Of a DNA stretch of 64,000 nucleotides, positions 25,086-39,035 are shown piece after piece. A program made the translations under genes and the position numbers. The notes beneath the pieces are model-generated. The model worked only from the letters and a program-made list of their open reading frames with translations, was not told the DNA's origin and did not search any database. The DNA comes from Siphlonurus alternatus (Eukaryota > Arthropoda > Insecta > Ephemeroptera > Siphlonuridae). The stretch covers positions 20,771,971 to 20,835,970 of the forward strand of contig OX463785.1 in NCBI GenBank assembly GCA_949825025.1, in the 5' to 3' direction. Within the stretch, counting starts at the first letter, position 1; every line of letters starts with the position of its first letter.

Positions 25086-28000
25086 GTGAAGAATTTTTTT
25101 CCCAGTCTATACTATCTCAACCCAATATCCCAGTATTAAACATAATATCACAGTCCCTTATTAAAAATATTAGTCAGCTATTGATATGCTATAACCATTT
25201 AGGCCGAAAACCAAAATATTTCACGCATAAAACGCACCAATGATATTGATAACATAAAGTACTAAAAAAATATGTTTTAAAAAAAATCGCACTCATTTTC
25301 ACACCGATATCACGCCTAGATCGATACTTGCCGATATGGAAGTCAGCCATCTGTTTTGTGTTGGAGGGACGGTACTCAGTTAACGTCTGATGGCGAGAAT
25401 CTGTGTCGTCCCTCTGTAGTCCTCGCTGTTCGCTTGTTCCAGCGTTTATTTCTCTCTCATCACGGACAAATCGCGAAGTGAATAAATTTAATATTTTCCT
25501 GCAGAATGATTAAAATTAAAGCTTACAATGGAAAAAATAATTCTTAATTATTTATAATTTTATAAACACGTACATCCTAATTTATGTTCAATTTTTATGA
25601 AAGGATGAAAAGTATTTTTTGAAACAGTAGTTATATACAGCACATCATTGAACATCAAAAAATAAATCACGTTAACAATAATGATTAATTTTATAATGTT
25701 TAAAAAATTAACTAAAACACGCAGTATTGATATATCAGTTTCAAATGAACTTTGCTTGTTTTTACATATTATATTAGTGAACCTAGTAGAAATTGAAAAT
25801 AAAATTATAAGAAATATCTAAATCTGGTGGATTACGCGTATTATTCTTTCAATTGAAAAGTTTGCTGTATAAATTTATTTTATTTTAAACTGTCGAAGAC
25901 TCCAGAAGACGGCAGAAGAATTGTTGAGTATAACATATGTAGAAGGATTGCAAAACTGCATATTTTTATAATTTTGTAATTTAAATAAATTAAAAGTAAA
26001 ATAAAATAAAATATGTTATTAAATTGTAAATAAAAAATTATACCATATTATTATGCATATTATTACATACGCATTTTATGTAATAATTTGTTATTAAAAA
26101 ACAATTTTTTATATCCGTTTATTTAATTATTAAATTAAAATTGTTTTTATTTGATTTTTTTTTATCTTTTTACCTCTTATAATATCAATATTACAAATCT
26201 ATATTACAAAACAATATAATAATATACATATATTATAGTGGTTGCATTATGATGGAAATCGTAATAATGAATATTAAATTTAGTTATGAGTTCATATTTA
26301 GGTTTCAATTTTTTAAATTACAGTGTAATTTCTATTCTAGAACATAAATTAAGATTCATTCCATCATATTCACTATATATATATAAATGTAAGGAATTCA
26401 GCGCTTTAAAAAAGCACTATACGACAAGCATGAATTTTATAAAAATATTTAACTGAAGCTCATACATTCACAACCACTCTCTCCTTGTTACAAGACGCCG
26501 TGGTATTTCCCCGATATTATTTGTAAACAAAGTGACTATGCAACTTATTGATCACGTCGGGCGAGTTGCGGCTACGTAAGGCGCTTACCGTTGTTTGTTT
26601 ATAATATGGAGTGTTTTTATTTTAGTGTTCAGAACACGTACACATGATATCTTACAATAACAGAATGTAAAGAAAGAATCAGAGAGTTAGTACATTCTCA
26701 AATATTGATTTTTATCAAAACAATTTATATTCATCATTGTCCAGCCAAAGCTTTTCTATGCATTGATGCAGTACCTAAGATTTATTGATGTATTAATACT
26801 TCTTAAATTTTGCGACCGTAGCAATGCTGCAATATTTAAGTAGATATTTTTATATTTTATTTTAATTCTGTACAGATTATTATTATATATGTGTTCAAAA
26901 CCATGCCCAGTGTACACTTTCTCAACTACATAGACCCATATCCAAATAATATATTAGGAGAAATCGATTGCAGAAAACCTGCAGATGGCAAGGTTTAATT
27001 TAAAAAAAAAAATGCCTTATGAAAATAAAATTTAAAAGTAGTAAAATTTACTTTATGTTTTGAGATTCTTTAAAAATAAATGCAATTTGCTTCTTGCTAA
27101 TATTGATCGTAGAATTAGAAAGAAAAAGACTTAATAAATACTAATTGCAGTAATTTAGCGAGAAGTGTATGTTTTCTAGATAAACCTTATTGACATCATT
27201 AGTGCATAAATTCCCTATTTGCGGGTTGCAAATTATTATAGTGTATGAACTATATGAGCAATTATGTGATGTATATTATTACTCAAAAAGTTAAGTACAA
27301 TAAATTACCACAACTCTACTAGATGTTATCCTTGCAATAAAAAAATGTATTCCAACATGTTATACATTTTTCTGTAACAAACACGTTAGTAATGTTATTA
27401 TTATCTTGTAGTTTTCAACAGCGCACATTCGTAAATAAACTAAGTCATGAAAATAACAAAAACAAAACTGAAGCCACTCACGAGTTTTCCTGTGATGTGC
27501 AATTTACAAAAAATTGTTTCCGCTCTCTGAACAGTGACTTGAAGAGCGTTACATGTTACGTAAATTTTGTTATTTTAATGTAATAGAAGTGCTTTAATGG
27601 TATTTATGTATGTCTACTACTCACAAAGTGAGTTTCCGTTTTAAATGGGAAAGTTTGGTACATGGCCCAGGTTTAGAAAAAGATTTATTTATTGTTTTAT
27701 TATGATTATAATTTTTAATTTTAAAGTGACAAAAATATGAAAGAATATTGAATTATTATAAAATTTTAATGCATCAATATTAAAAAAATTAACATTAAAT
27801 TAAGTTAGCATTAATTTTTACGACAATAAATTATAAAAATACTAAGAAAAATCTAAATTTAAAATTACAATAATTTGTGACAGTATCTATATTACAAAGA
27901 ATAATTTTAAGAGAAAAATTTTACTGCATTACATGGTGTCTACACTGTTCAAATTCACTTAGATTTACTTGGGCTTGTATGTATCCAATGACATTCTTCG

Positions 28001-29405
28001 TTACAAATTATCAACCAATGACTAAGGACGTTACAAACATGATGAAAACGAAATTACATGTGACAAAAGTTTTCCAATTAATTAAGCACTGTTGAAAGAA
28101 CCACATTAAATTTGTATTATAATGTCAACAAGATTAAAACATAAATAAATAACACAGAAGGAATTATGTTGTTACAGTAAGGTTTCATGTGTAAATGATT
28201 TCCTCACAAAAGCAGACACTAACTTTGAACAACCATCCCCCATGCAAACAATGTTATTATGAGATACCAGCATTGCATCATCCGTTTGTGACGTTTTATT
28301 CTACTGTGTGAACGTTTCATACATTATGATGGTGGTATGTTTACATTATAAAATAGTATTTCAGTTAGGTGAGACATGTTTTGTGAAACATAATTTTCGT
28401 TTTGAGCTTTTCCTCATTTTCTTTCTACCGTAAAAAGTGGATAATAGTATATTTTTTAACATAATGACAAATGTATCCAGTTGCATAATAAATTATCAGT
28501 ATCATTAAAAAATGTACAAAAGTATGCAGATTTTAGGAATTTGGTTAAAAAGTTTCTGCTCAGACTGTTATTACTCTGTTAAGGATTTTTTACTGTGATT
28601 TTTATTTTCTGTATTGGTTGTGTATTTTGCCCTTTGACGTGTCTTACCCATGCATAATGCTTTATTTCTACTTAATTGATATTAATATATGCATAAATGT
28701 ATTTGGAATTGGACGAATAAAAAGAATTTGAATTTGAAAAGAATTTGTGGTATATTGCACTTCTTCTTTATATTTTTTTTTGCACATAAAGGCGTATACT
28801 AATTATCAAATCAAAGATTGCCCAATAATTTGAATAAATAAGTGATATATAATGCATCACCATCCAATTTAGAATACGAATATGCATTCATCAAAAAAAT
28901 ATATGTCAATATATACACATAATTTTGAAGAAAAATTCAGCAAATGAAGCACTAACATTAATATATAATAATTTACATAGCACAGTTTAATTAATTTAGG
29001 AAAATTTACTGCAAATTTTAACAAGATTCCATAAATGTTATTATATTACTTTAATATTAAATTATTACTTTAATTTGAATAGTTAATTATGGCAGCACTG
29101 ACAGCGCATGTGTTATTATACTATGATATGTTAAATGCAAATTATATTAAATCCAACGTATAATCCCCACACAAACACAATGTAATTATATACGTTAATA
29201 AAGCAGGTCTCGGTAAGTACCTGATCCTCTCAAGAAATAACGTCTTAAGTTGTCGTCTTAACGTGACCTGAGGGAGGGGGTAAATGTCACCTAGAAACCA
29301 CTAGAGGTGGGGATACATGAACCAGAATATTTCAGGCGATGATAGACGGAACGTCAAAATTAAAATAGATCCGTTGACAGAAAAAAAGAGCTGTTTATAC
29401 TTTGA
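25086..29405. other. Noncoding stretch with a GC-richer spot and a probable LINE 3' end
   Basis: 25340-25480 is GC-richer, with TCAGT at 25376 (initiator-like) but no DPE or donor, so no promoter is called. 28590-28747 ends GGACGAATAAAAAGAATTTG plus a repeat of AATTTG, typical of a 5'-truncated LINE 3' end without coding part. The rest is AT-rich; frames up to 72 codons have no support. Confidence 0.4.
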
Positions 29406-29533
29406 GTACACTCGTCGTCTTGAAAATTTTCCCACTTGCAGCCTTGTTAATCACACTATGCCCTGTGTTATTCTTATGGGGTATGGTGATTAAAAATGCC
29501 GCAAAGGGAAATTTTTCTATGGCGACGACTGTA
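29406..29533. mobile_element. Foldback MITE family B, copy 3
   Basis: Starts GTACACTCGTCGTCTTGAAA and ends GGCGACGACTGTA. The centre is CCCTGTGTTATTCTTATGGG, and the two arms are inverted copies. Confidence 0.85.
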
Positions 29534-31407
29534 AATTCTGGTACCTTACAATTACTACGTTTACATGACGGATAATGTTATTCTTATGAAGCATCGACAA
29601 CGGATACGTATTAAACTTACCTTTCATATGAAATAAGCCGTAAAGATGAGAACTCAGGCATTATAGCATAATATTCATCGCAACCCAGTGTAATATACAT
29701 ATCATGCTATCAATCAATAATTTATTATATAATATTACATATTACAAATGAACGTGGAAAATTATACGAGGGAAAGGATGTCATAATTGAGTTAATATAA
29801 CATAATTGTGTATTTTTATACAATTATGATCATTACTATGCTGATAATCTGCATCAATTTCTGTCATATGATGATCGTTAATGACTCTAATTGCAATTAG
29901 CTCAGATCAACGTTTAACCACATTCATCTTTAGCAGTGACAGTTGTGGTACTAAATATCACCACTACATGTTTTTATGTCGCTAGTGATTGATTAAATTG
30001 AGAATAATGCGTTGTGACATTTTGCTTGCATGCAAATTAAGCGTAACATGAAATAGCTAAATTTGAATCAGGATATAAAATGTGATAGTGACAAATTTCA
30101 AACTGCCTCTGTGTAAAGGGGGAGGAGGTTTCAATTCGAATCATAAATTTCTTAAAGCTGGAAAAGGGTGTAAGAGAGTGCTCCGAAAAAAAAATTAGAA
30201 AAATTGTAATCCCAACCCAGCAATGTATTTCCGTAAAAAAAGAGAGGTAAAAACTTAAATGAGTCAAGTGTGTAATATTGCGGATTAAAAGGTTCGCTCC
30301 CTCCACCCCCCAAAAGAATGTGTCAGTCCTAACAACAATCGCCCATTGTTGTGTCAGTAACAATCCTCAGTGCGACTTGCAGTAACATGTCGATATGTGT
30401 CCAATATTAATGTTGTTTTGATGATGTAATAATTTATGACAGGACAGCTAGTGTGAATATTGTAACAAAAACATTATGAATAACACAATCCTAAAATAAA
30501 TATTGTATTATTTTAATAATAGTAATAATATGTATATATATGTATCAATTAAGGTGTCTCAATATTTATTCTTTAAAATTACTTATTTTTGCTGTTGAAT
30601 AACTGTCAAATACTATATACTTTTATGTATTATATTTCAATAAATTTAAAAAAATATCTCAAAAAATTCAACAATTTAAAAAAAAAAAAATAATGTTTAA
30701 AATTTTAATATTCTGTTGAAAGTTCATTTGAAAACTGCTTTCAGAATTTCTGCATTATTTACAAAATTGTTGTACAAGCAGTATTAAAAAAAAATATAAA
30801 GACAAAATTAGAAAATTAAACAAAATTATATTACAATAAATTTTAAAAACTTCTCACAAATACTTTTATTGTGAATTCCATTTCTCTGCTTATTTAAAAA
30901 TAAATCAAGTTAATGAATTGTTGCTTCACAATTAACGCACAGAATTTATTGGCTCTACTTGGTCCAATCTATTCATGCCATGCTTCAGAATTTATTTGAA
31001 AATATTACTTGCCTCACAAATGTAATTGACTTTTACAGAAAAAGTTGTACATTATAATTTTTAAATATTTGTTAATAAGTCAAATTTTACAGAACAAAAA
31101 CAAATAGAATTTAAATAAAATATTAATTAATTATTTTTTGTTTGTTTCAGAAAATTTACAGAACTACGAAATATTGAAAAAAGTTCTACGTGCAAATAGT
31201 TTTAAGTTTTCCAAATCTGAGTATAGTGTTTAATATTTTGAATGATAAATATTGACTGAAATTATTAATTATTAATCAATTATTATTAAAATCGAATTCA
31301 ATTGAAGTTACGGTGATATAGCTATTGCATGATTCGATGTTTTATAATTCAATATTATTAAAACAGTCTGGTTTTATTTCATTACATTTGCAAATGAATT
31401 CGTAGAA
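29534..31407. other. AT-rich stretch upstream of the K2P gene
   Basis: No gene recognised. The 108-codon frame on the - strand at 30037-30363 has no domain. No obvious TATA-type promoter can be singled out among the many A/T runs. Confidence 0.45.
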
Positions 31408-31683
31408 TCAGTGTAAAGTGTTGGTCAACATTGTGGTCGTTAAAATTGTCACATCATCAACAAGCAGTGTCATAGTGAATAATAATTATTGTTTTCGATC
31501 GCTTGGTGTAATTAATGAAATGTCAATCAGCAGACATAAAAGGGGCTATTTCTAACAAAACCGACACAAGCATAGCCCTCAGACAGTGCCCAGTAGCCCC
31601 GTATGAGCGGCTGCCCCGCTAGCTAGCCTCCCCCACTGAAGCCTCCCTCCCTCACGACGTGCGCGTGGGGCGGCTGGTTCGCC
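31408..31683 (+). promoter_or_regulatory. Candidate proximal start and 5' leader of the K2P gene
   Basis: TCAGT at 31408-31412 fits an initiator core; a DPE-like GGTCG lies at 31435, two bases off the ideal spacing. Composition switches from AT-rich to GC-rich at about 31575, about 110 bp before the ATG. The start context is GCCATGG, a strong initiation context. The true transcription start is not known, and an upstream noncoding exon is also possible. Confidence 0.3.
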
Positions 31684-32154
31684 ATGGAGAAGGGGCTGGG
31701 CACGCTCCCCCGACTGCCCCCGCTCAGGGACACTGGGGGCGGCTACCCCTTCGAGCCCTCCTACCACTTGTCCAGCACGGCAAGCAGCGACAAGACAGCT
31801 ACAGCGCCGGGGGAGCAGCCGGCGTGCTGTTCAGTGCAGTGCTGCGGCAAGTTCGCCCGGGGCTGTTGTACCACGCTGGGGGTGTGTTTACTGGTTCTCG
31901 GCTACACGCTACTGGGGGCGTTCATGTTCCTGGCCATAGAGGGGGGCCGCTCGGACGTATCGTACAACCACGTGGAGCCCACGCAGAGCAGCTCGTCCGC
32001 TCACAGCCAGAACGTGAGCGCGTGGCTGCGACGAGCCAACTCGGCGTCGCGAGCGAGGGCCGTCGAGAACATGTGGGACATCACCGTCAGCCTCAACATC
32101 TTGTACCGAGACAACTGGACCAGACTGGCCGCCCTGGAGCTCGCCAGGTTCCAG
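31684..32154 (+). CDS. Two-pore-domain K+ channel, copy 1, exon 1
   Basis: Exon 1 of a K2P (TWiK-like) leak potassium channel, a plasma-membrane protein that sets resting potential as a dimer of two-pore subunits. It encodes residues 1-157: a cytoplasmic N-terminus with a cysteine cluster (CCSVQCC at 48-54, CC at 61-62, candidate palmitoylation), M1 at about 62-85, and the start of the extracellular cap with N-glycosylation sequons NVS (110-112) and NWT (144-146). The ATG has the context GCCATGG and lies at the start of the GC-rich block. The exon ends CAG before GTGGGT at 32155, in phase 0. Joined to 33455-33593 and 50929-51542 it gives 407 residues, an ordinary K2P length. K2P identity is certain; the subfamily is not. 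Confidence 0.93.
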
Positions 32155-33454
32155 GTGGGTCTTACATCAGGTTGTTAAATTTAGCTCAACCGTCACGTAC
32201 CTCAATTTTAGAGCACTTGAGGCACCATAAGTGAAACTTCCTCTGAGACTCGCAAATCATCCAGCAACGAGGTACTAGTCTCCATTTTGTATGAAATTGA
32301 AATGGAAATGACCAAATAAAAGTCTTAAAGTTGTAATTTATTACTGCTGTTAAACTGAGTATTTCTTTCTCGGTAAAAAAGAGCTTAAATTCTGTACATT
32401 GTTTTAAATATGTAGTGTTTCAAACTTTTTACCGACATACAAAATTCTATGTGTATGTCATAAAGCGCCTCAGGGCTGCATGTAAATGTTTCTCGTTTGA
32501 CTTGGGAGTGTCTTTTCACAGCCTCTTGGGCAATTTTTATTTATTTTTAATATTTGTGTATTCATGAAGGAAATAATTAGGAAATTAATAAGTAAATTGT
32601 ACGGGATTTTCGAAAAAATTATTTCATCTCTCTCAATAACCACGTTTATTGCCAACCTAAATCAATGGCACTAACCGCGATTTTTGAAAAGCAGAATATC
32701 TCCTTCGTGAATCACTCCAATTTTATGTTCTTTTAACATAAATGAGCATTATAATGTAAAGTTGAAATTACACCAGAAGTGACTTTTTCAATGAATAATA
32801 TAAAAAAAAAAGAAAACAAAATTAGTGTTAATCATTTTTAAAATCACAATTTATGGTTATAGTTTAATGGTGCATATAGAGAGAAATATATTGAACCATA
32901 TATATATGTAATATATATATATTAATATATGTTTGAACCATAAACGATATTAATCGAAAGGCAATTTTAATTAAAGTAAAATACTATTTTTCTTATTTTA
33001 TTCAAAGTTACACATGATTTAAGAGAATCAAAATAATCTGCTGGCTAAAACAGTTAATTATAAATGCAAAACATGATCCTGCAACTCTGTGTTAATGATT
33101 GTTTTATTTCTTACCTAGTAATGTAATAAAATAACAGTAACATTAAATTATTTATCTTTCAATAATATTTGAATTTAAATTTGATTTGGTACAAAATGCA
33201 AAAAGACGTTATAATAAATATATATATATTTTTTTATTTCTGCATGATGTTAAACAATTTTACGTAATTTAATTTTAAATTTTATTTAAATTATATTGAT
33301 GCAAGTATTATTTTCACTATTAAATAGCCATAGATTGAATACATTTTGTTTCCTTACATCGTAATTCGTATTAACAATTTTGAAGATTGAAAACGTAAAA
33401 AGAACAAAACTGACACTCATGGCGTTTTCAACTCTCCGTCCCTCATGTTTCCAG
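32155..33454 (+). other. K2P intron 1 (1,300 bp)
   Basis: Donor GTGGGT, acceptor TTTCCAG at 33448-33454. AT-rich, with an AT-dinucleotide palindrome at about 32890-32940. No gene or known RNA inside. Confidence 0.85.
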
Positions 33455-33593
33455 GACGAGGTGTTACGTCGCGCGGTGTCAACGTTGGGGGAAGTTCCAA
33501 CCCCCGCGGAGTCTCGGGGGCGGCAGGCGGGGGAGGAGGAGTGGAGCTTGGCCACCGCCTTCCTGTACTCTCTGACCGTGCTCACCACCATAG
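33455..33593 (+). CDS. Two-pore-domain K+ channel, copy 1, exon 2
   Basis: 139 nt encoding residues 158-203 plus the first base of codon 204. It starts with DEVLRRAV directly after the acceptor AG (phase 0) and ends TTI plus G before GTGAGT at 33594 (phase 1). It holds the end of the extracellular cap, a Glu-rich segment (GEEEW), and pore helix 1 (LATAFLYSLTVLTTI). The intron splits the selectivity filter: the Gly of TTIG is completed by GT from exon 3. An intron inside the P1 filter codon is a useful check that exons 2 and 3 belong together. Confidence 0.93.
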
Positions 33594-34942
33594 GTGAGTC
33601 AACTCTTGACCTTCCGTGACCTTGAATTACCTTCACCTAGGGAAATATGGAAATATACACTTCTTTTATCGCGACATAACAAAATTAAAGTCAACTCTCG
33701 CAAATCAGGGATGTGAAATTTTAACGAATTGTCTCAACTCTAAATAATTGTTCAACTAGCTGGCATACTATAGTTCAATTTGGAGCAAAAATTAATTTTT
33801 TGAGGTGTAAGAAAAACACATTTCAGTCATTTTAGAGTCATTTCAAATTCACAATGCCTTACAGTCGACTTTACAAAGATTGAATAATGTTCGTGCTAAC
33901 TCCACTTTTATATTTATACGATTTTTGAGCTAACGGGGATGTGAGGATAAGATCAGTTTATATATATACGTATGTGTAAAGAATTTTATTGCAATGCTTT
34001 AAAATTATTAAAAATCAGTCTATGAAAGCTTTAATTATAGTAAAATATTATAAATTAAACATACATACAGAGACAATCCAGTAACAGCTTTAAAACTACC
34101 TTAAACATAAGTATGATTATAGTAATGTCATTTCCATTTTTTTAATTTTCTAATGTCATTTTATATTAGAAAAAAATAACATACTAAACATAAAGTGAAA
34201 ATTTTGGGACTTAATTTAATATATTAATTCTATTTACTCTAAAACTTATACCATGAAATTTTTTTTACCCATGCTTATACTTTCCAACACTAAACTCTTT
34301 AATCTGTCTCGCAGTATTTTTACGATGTTACTTTTTGTTGTCCTTTTTCTCTAAGCTGAGCTTACAATGTCCCCTGTCGTTACTTCTTAAAGACAAAAGG
34401 TCTAATGAAAATTAATGACTTTTTGACAATTTAATACATATTACATTTTTTATAATGATAAAAAATTACAAAACTAATTATGAAAAAATTGCTGTGATAA
34501 TGTTTTATTTTTTTTTCCTCACAATTTTTATTTTCAAACTAGTAGCAAGTTATTACATTATTACAGATTAAATAATAAATTATAATATATCACTCTTCTA
34601 ATAACATTATTATCATTATTATTAGTGCATACTCAATTTTATGATATGAGCGAATAGTTTCAAAAGTTAACTTAAAAAGTTGAAAAAAATTGCTAACTCG
34701 CTCCAAAGTTCTCAGATAAAGGGCTGGAAATTCGTTTACAATAAACGACGGTTGTGTATCGCTGCTGCTAAACTTTTCAACATTCGCAAGGGAGCATTTC
34801 ATGAAAGCAAAACACAGTTATCTCATTTACAAAACTAAACACATTATAACAGAAGTAAGAAAAACAATTTTGTAATATTTAATGTAGCAAAACTGTGCTA
34901 AAATTTGCAAACTAACACAAAGTTTGTAATTTTGTTCAGTAA

Positions 34943-34945
<3 letters not shown>

Positions 34946-34982
<37 letters not shown>
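34946..34982. repeat. (AT)n microsatellite
   Basis: About 37 bp of TA dinucleotides. Confidence 0.95.
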
Positions 34983-34985
<3 letters not shown>

Positions 34986-35413
34986 CCTTAACAGTAAATA
35001 AAATAATTTTGTATTGGAATATTATCAAATAATTACTCAGAGCTTCTTATATTTCGTGGATATTTTAAGTATAACTTTTTTACCGTCTAATTTTAGCTAT
35101 TGGATATTCAATTAATCTTATATTATACCATTTACATCTAAAAAGTACCATAAAATAAAATAATTTTTCAATTCGACTCAAAATATATGCAAACAAATAT
35201 ATTCACAAAATAATCAAACAATAAAAAATTTCTTATTTTACATGCATATAAAACAATACAAATTGCAAAACAGTTTTTTATAAAATACGAAATTTAAATA
35301 TATTATTTTCTAACTATCTGAATAAAAAAGTTAAGTATTCACGAGCTATCAAAAGAATTTTTTGCTCATCATTTGCAAACTATTCAGCCTTTTTCATTTC
35401 ACATCACATTTTG

Positions 35414-35416
<3 letters not shown>

Positions 35417-35470
<54 letters not shown>
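35417..35470. repeat. (CT)n microsatellite, 54 bp
   Basis: Uninterrupted TC dinucleotides. Confidence 0.98.
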
Positions 35471-35473
<3 letters not shown>

Positions 35474-36322
35474 CCCCCGTTTGCCAGTACGCTGTCACTC
35501 CATTGTTCTATACCTACTACTATGTCAGCAGCTTTTGTGAGGACACATTTCCCCCCCCCCCCCAACTTTTACAAAATGACATGAGGAATAGTAAATATAA
35601 TATCATTCTGAAGTTTTATATTTTATTATAATTAAAACTTTAGGCATTATTATAATTCAAACTTTTTTTCTCATTAATTTATGTAACAATAGATTACTCT
35701 TTTTTTTTTGTGATAAATTATATTTTGTTTCATTGAAAGGAAGGAGAATATTTTTTATAATTACATGCCAAGATAAAATCAATAAATTTTCTCCTACAAA
35801 ATATTCAAAATCCATGTTTTGTTATGTATAGCCATAAGCAGCATTATAAATTTTGTCATTGGGAAGACAGATTATTAAATTGTGTACTCATTAATCATCT
35901 TTTATAAAAATAACATTTTATAAACATTATAATATTTTTAATCTTTTATATAATATGCTGCGATGGTCAAAAATACCACCTCTTATTCTACACTATAGCA
36001 AGTTCTTCTTATACTATTATGGGCTGATGACACAATAGGACACTAGGGTGTATGGGTTACCAGCCTTTTCTGACAGACTTTGAGTTAAAGAAAACTGGAT
36101 TTGCTTTTATCAACAATGCAGCTTACTTTACCTGGAGTTATAGATATACGAGAAATTTATAAAAAAGGGAAGGAATTTTTAATCCCTGACTTTTCGCTTA
36201 GGCATATTTATGTTTACAATTTCATATATGTTGCTTCCGAATTGGTGTAGCCAAGGATGTTATTATGACAAAATATAAATGTAGGACATGATACTGTCTT
36301 GTATTGTGCCTAAAATATGATC

Positions 36323-36357
<35 letters not shown>

Positions 36358-36643
36358 TAAGAAAATAATATTTTTACTCAACATTTTGTATGCCGTACTT
36401 ATATATAAATCTGATATTTCCTTTGATATGAGTTGAAAGCATCCATCAGAAAAGCTATAATCAAGCATGCACAATTTTAAAATACAGAATATAAAGAAAA
36501 GCAATTTGTGATTTATTTTATAGTACAAGAAGAAAATTCAGTACTTTAAGTAAATTTATTTTCCTGTACATTGAAAAACATTAAAGGGATTTATGTTGAA
36601 AAATATAGGACGATGTATAAGTTGTTTTACTTTACGATGATAG

Positions 36644-36649
<6 letters not shown>

Positions 36650-36718
<69 letters not shown>
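36650..36718. repeat. (GA)n microsatellite, 69 bp
   Basis: Uninterrupted GA dinucleotides. Confidence 0.98.
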
Positions 36719-36720
<2 letters not shown>

Positions 36721-38942
36721 ATATTATCGAAATATCACAAGAACGAGAAAGCTCGCAGACTGCAGCAATATAAAGTCATCTCGTTATCTAAATGGGGGAA
36801 ATATAAGAATTGTTAAATCGACCAAAAAGAAGCTTCTTTTGATAAGAAATACATTTCACTTATTGTTGTACTTTAAAGAGTAAATAATGTAACGACACTA
36901 TTTTGTCTATTGCTGAAAAAATTTCTTCTTTTAAATAGTTTTTTTATGATAGCATATTAGTTATTTACATATTATTTTATGTTTTGCTTACATTATATTA
37001 TATTATAGTTGGTATTGTGTCAGTATAGATATACCTTCATATCATATCTATATTGATACATAGAAATAAAATCATTGTGAGGAATCAATATTGTTTTTAT
37101 TCACAATCAAAATCAATATTTACAATAAATATAGACGGTAGTACTACATACCGTTTTGTTTGTCTAAGTATGATGTAACAATATATTTTTTTTAATAAAG
37201 TTTGAACAATCTGGTTCTAAAGTAAAACCCAGACTACAATATTTGTTGTACCTATACAGACGTTTGTATTACATGATAATACTGGCGGATTATATCTAGC
37301 AGCATTTACGAAATAAATATGCAGTGCTACATAAATTTATTAAATTACCTTATCATATTATATTGTACTAATTGAATTTTTAATAACTGTAATAAATAAA
37401 TGTCAATACAATTTATATGAGTCGCTGCAAGTGCAGGATTGTTTTTGAAACATATTTGTGTTTAAGTTTTTTTATCAATAACAACAGAGAAAAGATCATG
37501 ATCTTTTTTCTGATAACCAACCATATATTATACTTGAATGGTCTATTTTTCTTTTTAAATAACAAAAGGACTCAATATCACTACTCAGCTTTAATATACA
37601 GATCATTGTTTTCTTTGATCCTATTCCAATTACCAACCCCTAAGTTCATATGATAGCTCAATATTCCCAAACGGAAGTCTCACGTCAATATTTAGCACTC
37701 TGACAGTAAACAATTTAGTCTCCCGTTACTGACAAACTTGTGATTTGCATAGAACAGCTGTCAATTTTTTTAACACTGCAAGGGTTACATTCACAATATA
37801 TTATCCACATTCATTACTTTGAGTGGCTTTTTTAACAACAATATAACAAGATTTAATACGTTGAGAATACTGTTCTTGACATTTAAAAGGGTCTGCGTGC
37901 TAAAAGGATATTGACACTATCCTTTGAGAAAAAAGTGACATTGGTAGTGACTTTCTTCACTTTTTGATATCATCGTTTGCTACTCTGAAACTCCAACACT
38001 GCAGTCTTGTTTATATTTGATGTTTGCTCGAACGTTCCCAGATTGTTTGAAGTTACCGCCATGTATCACAGACATCAAAGAGAGCCAATATTTGAGAACA
38101 ACCCGTACTGTTCCACGATATATCTATGTAATGGTGTGTATTTGAAATGTTACAACAATGGATTTATTGTAGTCGCCTGTTCAAGCAAGTTCTCGATTGG
38201 AATCAGAAGTCGAGAATGGAAAAAAGTGACAATAAAAAAATAACTATTACTTAAAACTGTTCACTTCATTTAATGGATCTGTTCAATTATGTAATATTTT
38301 CAATTACACCAAATATGATGAAATAATTATATTTTTAACTACAAATTTTATAATATTATGATGGTATTTTAATTAATATGTTGAATGTTGTCCTCTAAAT
38401 ATGTCTATATTACTTTCTGCTAAATAAAAACAAAATTTAATTAACTGCATGTATAAACCTTCTTGTGTTGCCTTATATATTCCTTGGTGTAGAAAAATCT
38501 TAATAAAATCGCTAGTTACATTATATAGGAAACAAGCTTCGCCATGTGATTTCATGACGTGGAAATATATCGCGCAGATACAAATTTGATTTTTGTCAGC
38601 ATATACCATCGCTAAGGTTTATTTTATTTATTAATTTGTTTTTAAAAACTGTTATTAAAAATTAATGTTATAGTATTTTGCAAAAAAACACATTTTAAAT
38701 GTTTATATTAATATCAATTTATTGTAAAATTTTTCAATCACAATTTATTCAATCTTCTGTTTAATTTTAAATTTATTGAACTATTTTTTAAATTAGATCA
38801 TGTTTATATATTTTACTTACAACATTATTGATAATTATTCATGATTTTTTATAGCTATCATAATTGTGAATTAACTTTGTTTTTGCAGTGTGGTTTAATG
38901 ATGTTAAATAAATTAAATTGTCTACAAATAATTGTCCATTGT

Positions 38943-39035
38943 TAGGCCAGTATTACACGGTACAATCGTTCTATTAATTGCATATGATTCTTCCTCACAA
39001 GAAATTCTCCTCACCATACAAACAAGTATAAAGAG
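38943..39035. mobile_element. Family J element, partial
   Basis: AGGCCAGTATTACACGGTAC followed by CTCACAAGAAATTCTCCTCA and CCATACAAACAAG resembles one half of the tandem element at 11180, in inverted orientation. The right end is lost. Confidence 0.5.

Noticed and set aside
30037..30363. 108-codon frame on the - strand
   Set aside because: No recognisable motif; composition like its noncoding flanks.
31659..32234. 191-codon frame overlapping K2P exon 1
   Set aside because: Another frame of the GC-rich exon, without recognisable domain; it runs through the clear splice donor at 32155.
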